Made by a program: the position numbers and the translations under genes. The notes beneath the pieces are model-generated. The model saw nothing but the letters and a program-made list of their open reading frames with translations, did no database searches and was not told the DNA's origin. This document shows positions 25,189 through 35,588 of a stretch of DNA of 64,000 nt, piece by piece. How positions within the stretch are numbered: the stretch's first letter is position 1; each line of letters starts with the position of its first letter. This DNA comes from Ancylostoma caninum (lineage: Eukaryota; Nematoda; Chromadorea; Rhabditida; Ancylostomatidae), in assembly GCA_037903475.1 (NCBI GenBank), contig JBAJFG010000615.1, positions 62,001 to 126,000 on the forward strand, written 5' to 3'.

Positions 25189-26273
25189 CCCAATAGTGGT
25201 CAGAAACGTCCCAATAGTAATAATGTATTTTACAAAGAGGACGAAAATTCGGAAACGATGTGGATACGTGTAGTTGCCGAAAATGCAGAATGATATATGA
25301 TTCACTTGCTTCCAACTTAGCTGTCAACAAGTGTCCACATCCTTTCGGAATTCTCGTCAGTACAGCGAAAAAGCAGGCAGAGTGATTTTCGAACATAAAC
25401 AGTACCAATAGACGAATAACTCGTGACACCACTCTCTGGGACATCAAGCAGCTTGTAGTGAAGAATGGTCATTGCCTCATAAAAAGAAGTATTGCCTAGG
25501 TTGCGACGCTGAGACAACTCTGTACACAATTCCGAAAACGTGACATTTCGAAAAAGTTAAGTTTTGCCTTATTGGTAGTGTGCTGCGAAGGCTGTTAGGA
25601 AGCTGCACGAGTGCTGTATATACTAAATGCCTCGCCCATTACAATTTGGGTATCAGCCTCTAGATTGATGGAAGACAGGCCAGTGTCGGCGAACCGAACC
25701 AGTGCACATCTACTGGAGAGATACGGGAACCCTCACGGTTCTACATCCAACCAAAAACCATTTTTTTTTTCATTGGAGCACTCTCCTTGGAACATTCTGT
25801 TGGCCACACCATTCCCTAATGGCCCTTTCGATATGCGGCAAAAGCGCTTTTTAACTCGAAAATTCATGTCAATCAAAATGCACTAAAATTGTATAGCTAA
25901 TTTCGGCTCACTTCTTCCTATGAATTCTACAATGTAGTGAAGGTCTACTGTAAATGCCGATTACAACAGTTCTTATATGACGAAATATCTGACGTTTGAG
26001 ATGAATAACGCAAACTAGAATGCGCGGCTCAAAAACGGCCATTATTTTTGAGACAACCTAAAGATTTCTCATTTTTACTAGTACTTTTTCGCGATATTTA
26101 CCATGAATTACTGCTATTGTTCAATATTCTTTACTTTGGAGCAAAATGTAGATCCATGAGCTGCTCAGTACTCATTTGGATGGTATCAACATTCCTACAA
26201 TCACCCTGACGATGAAACGCCTGCAGCGCTCATTCGAGCTCGCGGAACCAGGACCACTGTCTTGGCCTGTGGA

Positions 26274-26985
26274 TCTGTATTTATAAAAGTGAAAGTTTGT
26301 GTGTTCGTGTGTTTGTATGTTTGTATGTTATTTATAGAAATCGCGGAGCGTAAACCGATCCAGACCAAATTTTGCATGCACATCCTTTGCGGGCCGGCGG
26401 AGGTTATAGGCTACATTGCACATGGGGTTATCGATTGTGATTTATCGACTATATCGATTTTGATTTTTCGTTATTCTTGCCCAGGGGTCGATGGGGGCAT
26501 GTCTCCTCGTCAACACGCTGAATACGAATATGGCAACCATTTAGCACGAAATATTGATTTGTTGATTTTATCGATTTTTTCCATTTTCGCCTGAGGACGG
26601 ACAAGGACACGGCTACTGGGGTTTCTCAATACGCTGAATACGAAATTGCAACCATTTTGCACGAAATATCGATTTATCGATTTTATTGATTTTTGGCTCT
26701 TCTGCCCAATGAAGCTAAGAGGACACGTCTCTTGGGGTTCCTCAATGCGCTGAATATGGATATGACAGCCACTTTGTACGAATAAGCCTATTCAATGTGC
26801 CGAAATAGCTTTGCTAACTTTTCGCCCACAAGTCGATGGGAAAGGGTCACCTGGGCTTCGCCAACATGTTGACCACCAAAATTATGGAGATTTTAATGAA
26901 TTTATCGATGATCGTAATTGGCCTCAGCAGTGTAATGTAGACAAGGTAGTAAAAACACCCGAGCGAAGCCGGGTACGGTAGCTAG
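26274..26985 (+). mobile_element. non-autonomous Helitron
   Basis: The 712-bp element begins TCTGTATTTATAAAAGTGAA directly after an A. It ends in CTAG directly before a T, as expected for Helitrons, which start with TC, end with CTRR and insert between A and T without target duplication. Twelve bases before the end is a short GC hairpin (ACCCG-A-GC-GAA-GC-CGGGT). The interior holds about four diverged modules of roughly 100 bp, each with GCTGAATA, a CAACCATTT-like word and ATCGATTTAT stretches. There is no Rep/helicase coding. Related copies lie at 45,640-46,106 and 57,447-58,570. Confidence 0.8.
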
Positions 26986-29900
26986 TCACAATATGAAACA
27001 ATGCGCTACTATCGTTGCCCACATTAGCACAGGATGTGTGCATACTTATAACATTTATTTATTCGATACGCTGTAGTAAGACAGATGTGAAAAACTTACA
27101 CATATGTACATCACATCATCATAATATAACGAATCGAAACTCGCTCATCCAAAAATCCGCACCATTTCGCGGCGGGACACATTGAAATGTGTAGCTTGCA
27201 GTCCTATGAGTCAACGGGCGTACTGTGGAGCAAAAGTTTCTCTACATTCAATCTCAGCTTGGGATTGACTTCTCCCTATCTTTTGACTAATCTAATGGAA
27301 GAATCCAGCGCTGGTAGCTTTACTGCAGTTCTGCCTACGAATATCTGGAGGTTTCAATATCAAGCTCAGTTTTGGTTTGCATAAGGTTCTTTCTTCTTCA
27401 TAAACTTAGCTGCAGTAAGCATTGATTGTGTATAGTCTTTGTTTTACTTTGAACGTTTGCGTTGTTAATTCTTCCTCAATATTCGCTGGGATGTATGCAG
27501 CGGATCAAATGTGCAGAAACCTTTAAAATCAAGCAACAGTTTTTCAGATCAGAAATGAGCGAGTACTGGATTGTTGTTACATTAAAAGCTCTGACGTGCT
27601 TTTGGCAAGACACATATGTTGTAACTTGTTAGTTGCAGTGATTTCGGTCTGCATTTTGATCTGAACTGAATTGTTTTTGTTACTCTCCGATCACCTGGGA
27701 GTGAGTATGCGCTGATAGGACGCATAGGTTTGACGTTTTCCTTCATCATTTCTAGAGTTGTTTTGTCGTGCAAATCACTGTGTCTGACAAGTATGAGCTT
27801 CTACAGCGTCTCAAACGCACCTTTGATGAGTACCTATTGGAACACACCATTCTGAACCACCTGTGAAACGGTGCCAGGAATGATGCCGGAGCCAGGAAAC
27901 CCAGTAACCATGTTTTGCATAGGTATCTATGTTTTCTACATGGGATTAGGGAAGTCATGCGGTTTTCGGGCTTCTGCGCAGGGTTTACACCTTATAAACC
28001 AACCAATGGATAACACCATGCATGAGTTCCGCATGAATATGGATCAGTTCTGCATCTAGGTAAACAGTTCAACAAACCTGGGAACTGTGTTCTGCATGAG
28101 ACGAAATATGCGAATTCCACGATAAGCACATAAGGACAAAAACATTCCAAATAAGCATATGCAGAATAAAACCCATGTCTTGGCGATCCGAATAAATGCG
28201 CTCCTGTTCACAGCAAGCTCCTTCCTTGCTGAAGCAGTCACGGAGACGATGAGGGATCGCACAGCCTCTGCGCCGCAACTAACTCAGGTGGACTTTGTCC
28301 CAGATCTTGAACAGATAAGCCTTTAGGAGCTTGATGTTTCTGTGGATAATAGCGCAGCTCTTGCTCTCTAAGATACCCGTATGGGGTCATCCGCAAATTG
28401 GAATTCGGTTCACAAGGAAGCCTATTCTCCGCCAAATTGAAGTACCTCAAGTAGATTTTTGAAACTGGGCCTGTACCAATTTTGTCTTATGCACAACAGC
28501 CAAGCACTGCCAAAGTACCTACGAATTCATCTTGTGATGAGAACTAAGATAAGCAAGAAAATGTGGCCTCAGAAGGTTGCTTGAATGAGAAACAAGAAAG
28601 CGAAAAAATTTTCTATAATAAAACATAGATGCCTTTCTTTGGCGGGAACACGACAAGACTTACGAACAAGGACATGCTTTCATGTCAATCTTGGAGAGCA
28701 AGACCTGCCCTACTTCCTTTGACAGTATCGTTCTCTAAATCTTACCCTCATATGGAAGAATAATGGACGAATTTCAATTGCGGCGCATCGGCGATTTTCT
28801 CTACTGACATCTTCGCGGCTGCTTTAACAAGGAGAGAGCGCTTTCCGAACAGGGGTGGATTTTTTGTATTCGCTAGGATATGGCCTTCATTTCGGATATG
28901 CATATATAGCAGAAAGTGGGCGGGAGGGGGACGTGGGAAAAAAGTGGGGTCTCGGCTGCTTTGGGGACCCAGATGGAGAAAAAGATTAATAAAAATATTA
29001 ATTATAATAATAAATAGTGAATGAAAATTATATTAAAAATGATAATAAAAATAAACAATTAAAATTAAACCAACAGAAGATTTTTATTTGTATCATAAAG
29101 TAATTTCGAAAATTTGGCGACCAATTCTGGGGGGGGGAATCCCCCCCTTGCGTCCGCCACAGATACATATATAGTGGTTTATGGGATGTTGTCCTTTTTA
29201 CAGCATAACTTCAGTGTGTCAATATTTATGACACACCTTGTATATCAGCAATGGCTGAATCCATGCAGAACCCATCCATACCGATATAAAACACCGTTTT
29301 TAGACTCACTGCGAGAGAAAGTTTTGCTGAGAAGGATCAATCCATTCACGATCACGCGACTCACCGCTGACCCAGCCCTTCTTGCCAATTTGTTGTTTTT
29401 ATTTCGTTACTATTTCGGTAATTCCAGATAGTGTCTTATCCTTGCGATTATTCCGGATAGTGTATGTCTTACCGCGTTCTGAGGCAAATATCCTTTTTAC
29501 TGCCCTAATAACTTTGTTAAGGTTTTTCGAGATTGAGGTCCAAGGGCTCGCATCTCTTTAAGTAGGAAAAGCAACATTTCCTGCAAAAGCCACATTTTCT
29601 AATTTGTTTGCTGCAACTTGCATCTCTTCCTTGGTTAGGCAAGGGCACAGGAACGTTTCCGCTCTCGGCACTCTTATTTATAAAACTCAGGATACCTTCT
29701 ACGATCCTAATTCAACCCGAGAGCAGGCAAGTTACGTTTCGATTAATCTGCCCTTGTCTTCGATAACGGGAGCAAATCCACAGGAAAAAAATGAGTCTGT
29801 TTTGCGGGAAGATCTTTATTTCTAGCATTTTAATGGAAGCGTGCGGTCGCTAAGGGTTAAAAAGCGCTCTGGTTCCACACGCCAGACACGCGAAGACCTC

Positions 29901-31184
29901 GCTTAATTGAGAAAAAAACCGTGTTTCGCATCAGATTAATCCTGCATCTGCACCGGTTTACGTACCGTACATAAATTTTGCATCGGAATGTATAGTCCGT
30001 TAACTCAGAGAAGGCCGATGGAGTGACTTTGTCTGCAACTACGACTTCATGAAGCATCGGCCAAGATGTAATTTTTACACTTTTTTATATGTACAGGGTG
30101 CGCCATACGTTCTTGCACACCATATTTAGTACAACCACAGCAGCGGAATTCAACGTAACGGCATGATCTTTAGGGCCGCACTTAATCAACTCAATTCTAA
30201 CTCATATAACCTAGCAGATCGGGAATGTATCGACAACTGTTTTTGTAGCAGCTCAAATTCGAGTGGGAGGCGCACGCATCGCGGCACAGAGTAACGATGT
30301 CATCTTAGAACTGAAGCCACTCTTCAGGACGGAGCTGTTCTATTCTCATTAGAAAAATGGATTAGATGTAAAAAAAAACATAAAAGAATCCTGTGGTGAG
30401 AACGGAATTCCGTTTTCTTTCTTCCTTTAAGAACTTCATCTTTTTTTTGAAGAGATGCACAGTTAGAGCAAACTTTCTTGGTTTTTGTGGTTCACAACAT
30501 CAACGTCACGCTCATCTTCATTTGAACAGCATTCTGGGTGAGAAGAGACCTTGCTGCATTAAATTCATACTGGATGTTTCAAACATGGCGTTTCGGTAAG
30601 ATTCAAAATCTGCTCACGGTGCAAGTGCGTCTACTGGAGCGGTATGCGGAGGAAATCCTGTGCTAATATCTAGCCCTCATGCAGCACTAATCTGAATCCG
30701 ATGGACTGTTGCATGCTATCTATGTTGAAGGCAAATCAAGAGCTACATTATACAAAAGTTTGAATTCCTGAGATAAAGCTTAGGAAAAGCTTTGGAAGGA
30801 TTCATACAAAGATACCACCGTGCCGCAATGAGTGTGCATCTCCCACGACTTTGAGCTGTTACAAAATGTGATGATGTTGTTATGTTATTACTTGTTGTAG
30901 ATGTTAACAAATTCTCGACTTTATAGGTTATTTGAGTTGCTATTGAGTTGGCTTAGTCCGGTCCGAGAGGTCATGCCATTGCGTTGAATTCCGCTGTTGT
31001 GCAGTTGGCGTCGATGAGGAGAGGGGTGTGCGTTTTTGCTGGCTCGAAGCGCACGACCGCACCGCTCACTGTAGAATCGTCGCAGTAGTGGCAGATCAGG
31101 GTTTTCTTGATATTTATTCATCATATTTGATGTTAAAGCGGTTAGTTTTTCGCGGTCTCGAAAAGCGCACTGACGCTCCTTGTG
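26986..31184. other. interval without supported genes
   Basis: Apart from an AT-rich MITE (28,909-29,165), a TGCATGGG-like repeat near 27,905-28,060 and a transposon-end-like word GTACAGGGTGCGCC near 30,090, nothing is recognisable. Frames of up to about 105 codons overlap the MITE or have no protein-like features. Confidence 0.45.
28909..29165 (+). mobile_element. AT-rich MITE with poly-G tracts, copy 3
   Basis: The order matches the copy at 15,411: CAGAAAGTGGGCGG, GGGAAAAAAGTGGGGTCTC, GGGGACCCAGATGG, an AT-rich core, CGACCAATTCT, a G-run, a C-run, and finally TTGCGTCCGCCAC. The 8-bp word CATATATA lies on both flanks (28,901-28,908 and 29,166-29,173), which could be a hAT-type target duplication. 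However, the left terminus lacks the first bases (TGGCGGAC) seen in other copies, so the duplication may be coincidental. Confidence 0.65.
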
Positions 31185-31337
31185 CAGGAGACTCCAAATG
31201 GACTTGGGCAAGGGGCAGGGCCGCGGCGCAGCTAACATGCACTCGCTCTGCATGCTGGCAGAGGCAGACAACTAGAGCAAGCATGCGCCTGTATCTCTGC
31301 CCAAGAGAGCCGTGCCGCGTCCATTTGGAGTTCCCTG
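31185..31337. mobile_element. short inverted-repeat MITE with ACTCCAAATGG ends, copy A
   Basis: The ends are CAGGAGACTCCAAATGGAC and GTCCATTTGGAGTTCCCTG, with TA following the right end. The interior carries CTCTGCCCAAGAGAGCCG, which recurs as CTCTGTCCACGAGAGCCG at about 46,201-46,218 and as CTCTGCCCATTAGAGCTG near 61,473. The element is about 153 bp, non-coding, and probably a Tc1/mariner-type derivative because of the TA flank. Confidence 0.65.
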
Positions 31338-32079
31338 TATGTGGTGTGATTCTTTCCATATTGATGTGTCCCTATTGCCAATTAGATCTCAAAATCTCCT
31401 TCCAGACGCATCCTGCGGTGTTTTTCCATGAATGGAACCAGCGTCGTAATTGCAGACAAAGTCCCTTCATTGGCCCCCTCTGAACTGACAGGCTATATAC
31501 AGAGAACGCCAATCATGATTGCGCCACTACGCAACCTAGAGCACCACACCACCTACTTAGCAACTGGGCACTTTGGATGTCGGATGCTGCGTTGCCCGCA
31601 CCACGTGAATGGTACGGCGCTCCAGGCCCGCGGGAATTGCTATCATGATTGACGCTCCTGTGTACTCTACAAACTTTTTCGCTAGAATCGCGAAATCAGC
31701 GGCGCTGTTTTCAGCTTAGATGACTGTTCTTCAGAACCATTTGTGCTTACACAATGTTTTCGTACTTACCGTTGTCGTTGTGAAAGGCTACGTTGATACC
31801 ATAGAGCAGAGAGTTGGACGAATTATACCGTCACCGTACAGCTGCGGCGCGCGCGCACGGGCAAGCCCGCTACTCTACCGATGGATTTTATATACTATGA
31901 TTAAATTGATTATTTCAAGTTTTCTAGTGATTATTGTTGTTCAAAAGCGGTTAACGTCTGCCACAGTTGAGAGCGGTTAATGTCAGAGAAGATGCACTCA
32001 TAACAAATTTTGGAACTGAACCAAAACTCTGTGGATCTTTCCGATGTTTACAGAATACTGGATGCTAACATAACTTGCG

Positions 32080-33010
32080 TAGCAAGAAGACTTTGAGGAG
32101 GGGCTTCTTTGAACTGAGAAAGTCGAAGGGAACCTGGGTTGCATGAAAATGTCAAAGAAGGGGTCTCATGAGTTGAGAAGGTCCAAAGGAATCTGCGTTG
32201 CAGGGAGACGTCAGGGAGGGGGCTCTTCGGACTTGAGAAAGCCGAAGGGAATCCACATCGCAGGAAATCTGTAGGGAGGGGCTTGGTGAATTGAGAAGAT
32301 CGAAGGAAACGTGGGTTGCAGGGAGATGTCAAATAAGGGTCTTCTGAGTTGAGAAGTTCCAAAGGAATCTGCATTGCAGGAAGGCTTTGGGGAGGGGCTT
32401 CATAGAATTGCAAGGGTTGAGGGGAACCGGCTCTGCAGAAAACCTTCAAGGAGGGGTCTCTCGGACTTGAGAAAGTCGAAGGGAACTTGCTTTAATCAAA
32501 AAAAAAACTTCAGGACTGCTCATTAGATTTTAAAACGTAGAAGGGAACCCTCTTTGCAGGGGGAATTCAAGGAGGGGCTCCTCGGACTCTAGAAGGTCAA
32601 ACTGAACCTGCGTTTCTGAAATACTTTAGGGAGGGGCTCATTAGACTTGCAAGGGTTGAAGGGTACCCGCTTCGCAGGAAGGCTTCAGAGAGGGGTCTCT
32701 CGGACTTGGGGTCGGACGGGAGCAGCGTTGGTGGAAGACCTCAGGGAGGGCACATTGAACTTGAAAAGGTCGAAGGGAACCTGTGTTGGTGAAAATAAAA
32801 TCTCAGGGAGAGCTCATTGTAATTGGGAAAGTCGAAGGGAACCCCCATTTCTGAAATGCTTTAAGGAGGGGCTCCTTGAGGGGAGATCTGGGGAGGGAGA
32901 TCTATAGGAGGGCCACTCGGGATTTAGAAGGTAAAAGAGAACCCGCGTTGCAGTGGGACTTCGAGGAGGAGGGGGGTGGCTCTGAGTTGAGAAGGTCGGA
33001 GGGAATCCAC
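32080..33010. repeat. minisatellite, about 59-60 bp units
   Basis: About fifteen diverged units share the order GGAGGGGCT, CTTGAGAAAGTCGAAGGGAA, CCTGCGTTGCAGG, then a variable GA-rich spacer with TCAAGG or TCAGGG. The unit length near 60 means that both strands keep moderately long open frames (for instance minus 32,048-32,449 and plus 32,647-32,907). These are products of the repeat, and I do not treat them as genes. Confidence 0.8.
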
Positions 33011-33104
33011 GAATCCACTTATAAGATGCGAATACTCGAAAGATAATTTTTATAAACAATTTCAAACGATTTTGGAGCCTCCATCCAAAGCGAGTGCTCG
33101 GCAG

Positions 33105-34634
33105 CATAGGTGCGATAGGGGGGAGCCGGAGGTCCCCGAAGTGAAGGGGGTCTGAGGGGTCTGAAGCCTGTCAGCGGTGCCAAAAGTGAAGGGTGGTCGT
33201 CGACGGGGGGGGGGAGAGGGGTAGCAGCAGCTTTCCTAGCTGGCTGTCACAAAAAGGCGACGGCGGGACTACGGGGGGGGGAGAGATCACGATTACAGAC
33301 ATAGGTGTTAGTAATTCAGTTGCTGTTTGTCTATCTCAGGTATACCCTTCCATTTGCGGCGAACTGACGGAGGCGGCGCGATGAGTCATCGCCTCGACGC
33401 GGAAAATATGGCACTAATTTAAATATAAAAATCACTCAAATTACAATTATTTCAAAAATAGGAGGGTCCGTGGAATATCAGCACTTCATATCCTACCCCC
33501 TCGTGCCCAATACCCTATATTTCACCCACAGCAACCACTTCCCTTTTGACAATACTAAAAAGTGCCAAAAAACGGCTTTTTTCCCTTATAACTTCCTCAT
33601 TTCAAACGTGGACATATCAGTGAAGGGTACATAGTGGCCTTTTTTTGTTAAATTACACCTATATCACTAATCACTTTTTCTGGAAAGGCGTTGCAAGTCC
33701 TTCCCGCTAAAGATGAAGGGTGCCGGAGCCAATTCTATAAGGACGGCTCGGTTCTCGCTCTGCGCCCTCCTCCCTCATTGCACTGTCTCGCTTTTGACCG
33801 GAGCCAATGTACTGGTTTTGGCTCCATCCCCTCCTGCACAGCGCAGGACAGACTTTGACCCATCATATCATATACGAATCGATAGAGAATTTCTTCTACT
33901 TCAATATCATGCCCTAGTCATCTCATTTGATTTTGCTTTTGAAGAGAAATTCGCGAAAAACCTCCTGTTTCGCGCTATTTTCGTCGGTCTCAAAAACCTC
34001 AACTTGGTTCCCGTAAGGTATTCACTAGAACATTTGCAATTGGTTTCACATTATACAGTTTTTCCTTCTCTTCTTCCCTGGACTGTCCCATTTTTGATTC
34101 ACTTCCTATTAATACTTTTATCAGCCATAGAACTGAAACTGCCACGAAAAGTATTGCTTTCGAAAGATGCAAACGGTTCCGCAAATTTTCACTCATTCTA
34201 AGCAAACAGGGTGCCTTCTTCATCTCCTAGGTTTCAGCTATCCCAGGATACCCTTCACCCTATGAAAATTCTCACTCACAGCCGTGTTATTCGTAATTCC
34301 CTCAACTCCCTGCAATCCGTTCAATTCAGTGCACTAACTCGAATTTCGTAACCTATAAGACATTCGTTCCGGCCGACTCACACAGCATTCACATTTATTA
34401 TAATCCTTCATTAAATGTTCATTAACATTAACTAATAAGGATGTTTCCGTCTAACTTCCTGATATTGCCTTCTGTTACTTCGTCTCCCCCTCATTTGCAT
34501 CCTTCTTCTTCTCATTTCCCTCATCGTTTCCTTTACCCGAAAAAAAATTATTAACGCTTAAGTGAAGGGAATCTGCCGGACCCCCGTCCGAAGTGAAGGG
34601 GGTGAGAGCCTCGGCTCCGACTATCGCACCTATG
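33105..34634. mobile_element. 1.53-kb hAT-like DNA transposon, non-autonomous or degraded
   Basis: Inverted ends CATAGGTGCGATAG and CTATCGCACCTATG are followed inward by GGAGCCGGAGG and CCTCGGCTCC. They are bounded by the 8-bp direct repeat CTCGGCAG (33,097-33,104 and 34,635-34,642). An 8-bp target duplication with CA...TG ends is typical of hAT elements. The words GAAGTGAAGGGGG recur inside both ends. One internal frame (33,713-34,201, plus, 162 codons) has no transposase motif that I can recognise. Confidence 0.75.
33713..34201 (+). CDS. hypothetical ORF inside the hAT-like element
   Basis: A 162-codon frame lies between the inverted ends of the 1.53-kb element. Its predicted product has a hydrophobic N-terminal part (residues about 14-40) and a second hydrophobic stretch around residues 115-140. 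No DDE, BED-finger or dimerisation motif of hAT transposases is visible, so it is not an obvious transposase fragment. It may be a chance frame. If real, it would be an accessory protein of the element or a captured host fragment. Confidence 0.25.
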   Translation: MKGAGANSIRTARFSLCALLPHCTVSLLTGANVLVLAPSPPAQRRTDFDPSYHIRIDREFLLLQYHALVISFDFAFEEKFAKNLLFRAIFVGLKNLNLVPVRYSLEHLQLVSHYTVFPSLLPWTVPFLIHFLLILLSAIELKLPRKVLLSKDANGSANFHSF

Positions 34635-34777
34635 CTCGGCAGGAGCATGACGTTTGTTTGGAATAAGATACGTACTTTTGAATGCGGAACACTACTGTCA
34701 TACGGCTTTTTCCTGATATTCACATACAAGGCACAGGTGTCGAAAATAATCATGTTCTGTAGGAGATGCCTAACGTA

Positions 34778-34907
34778 CAGTGGCAGTCAATCATCCTTGC
34801 ATTGCTGAATACTGCCCATCTGCCCTGCTCTAGTTAGGTATAGGTGGTGCGCCGCGACAGAGCAGACGAACGGTACTCTGGAACGCAAGGATGATTGACT
34901 GCCTCTG
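34778..34907. mobile_element. 130-bp MITE with 23-bp inverted repeats, TA flanks
   Basis: The ends start CAGTGGCAGTCAATCATCC and, on the other strand, CAGAGGCAGTCAATCATCC, differing at one base over 23. Both are flanked by TA (34,776-34,777 and 34,908-34,909). This is the pattern of a Tc1/mariner-derived MITE. The interior is about 84 bp with no coding capacity. Confidence 0.8.
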
Positions 34908-35588
34908 TAACTCTAATGTCTGAGTAATTTGACGTTTTCAGGTAAAAGTTTGAGCCTCAAGGATGAAATTGGTATAGAATGGTGTGAACATTTACGAATA
35001 GAACAAAGAAACTGCCCTAGATGAAGGTGCACGAACTTTGTCGTCGATGCTTCCGCATGAACCTAAGGTGGCTGTCAAGCCCCACTTAGAATTTTGCCGC
35101 TGAGTGGGTTGTCTCCTGGCGGCAAGTGAGGAGCAACTATGGGACATTCCATGCCGTCGGTCGAGGGCGTGTCCGCGGCAAAATATGAGTGATCCCCTTG
35201 ACGAACTTTGCCGCAGCGAGCTCATGCTGCGTAGCAGTAGGATATATTATGACGTGGACGACTCGCACGGCGGCGAAACTCAGTGAGGCTTTACATCCGC
35301 ACCTTCTACCGACATGGAGTTAAGACCCAACTTTCTGGAACCCGCCTTCGTGCCAATTTTCACTGAGAACTTCCACCTCTATTTTCACTGCAAGAAAAAA
35401 TTTTGTGGGAGTCTGTAGCTGTCACCATTGGCAAGCGGCCACGCGAGGGTTTCTCCACGCTAAATGGCGCACAGGTCCACTAGTTCAGACAAACATGACC
35501 ATAAGATCAGAGACCTAGTGCCTGAGTATGGATTTAGTCATTCTTCGTTTGAAAGAGGCCAAGGATTCGGTGAATGTAGTGGTCTTTT

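Larger units (their letters stand above)
20518..26273. other. interval without supported host genes
   Basis: The interval holds degenerate tandem repeats (about 22,850-23,060 and 23,700-23,830), a C-run near 22,660 and a probable mariner transposase remnant (25,075-25,188). The longest frame (minus, 21,570-21,944, 124 codons) has no recognisable content and no supporting exon neighbours. Confidence 0.45.

Noticed and set aside
25094..25529. Minus frames of 60-117 codons
   Set aside because: They overlap the probable transposase remnant on the plus strand and show no features of their own.
31028..31483. 151-codon plus frame
   Set aside because: Runs through the MITE at 31,185-31,337, so the apparent protein is largely transposon sequence.
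32048..32907. Repeat-protein genes on either strand of the minisatellite
   Set aside because: Frames exist because the repeat unit is close to a multiple of three. There is no start context, splice structure or known repeat family.
32080..33010. CRISPR-like array
   Set aside because: Units are diverged throughout, with no conserved short repeat and unique spacers, and the genome is eukaryotic.
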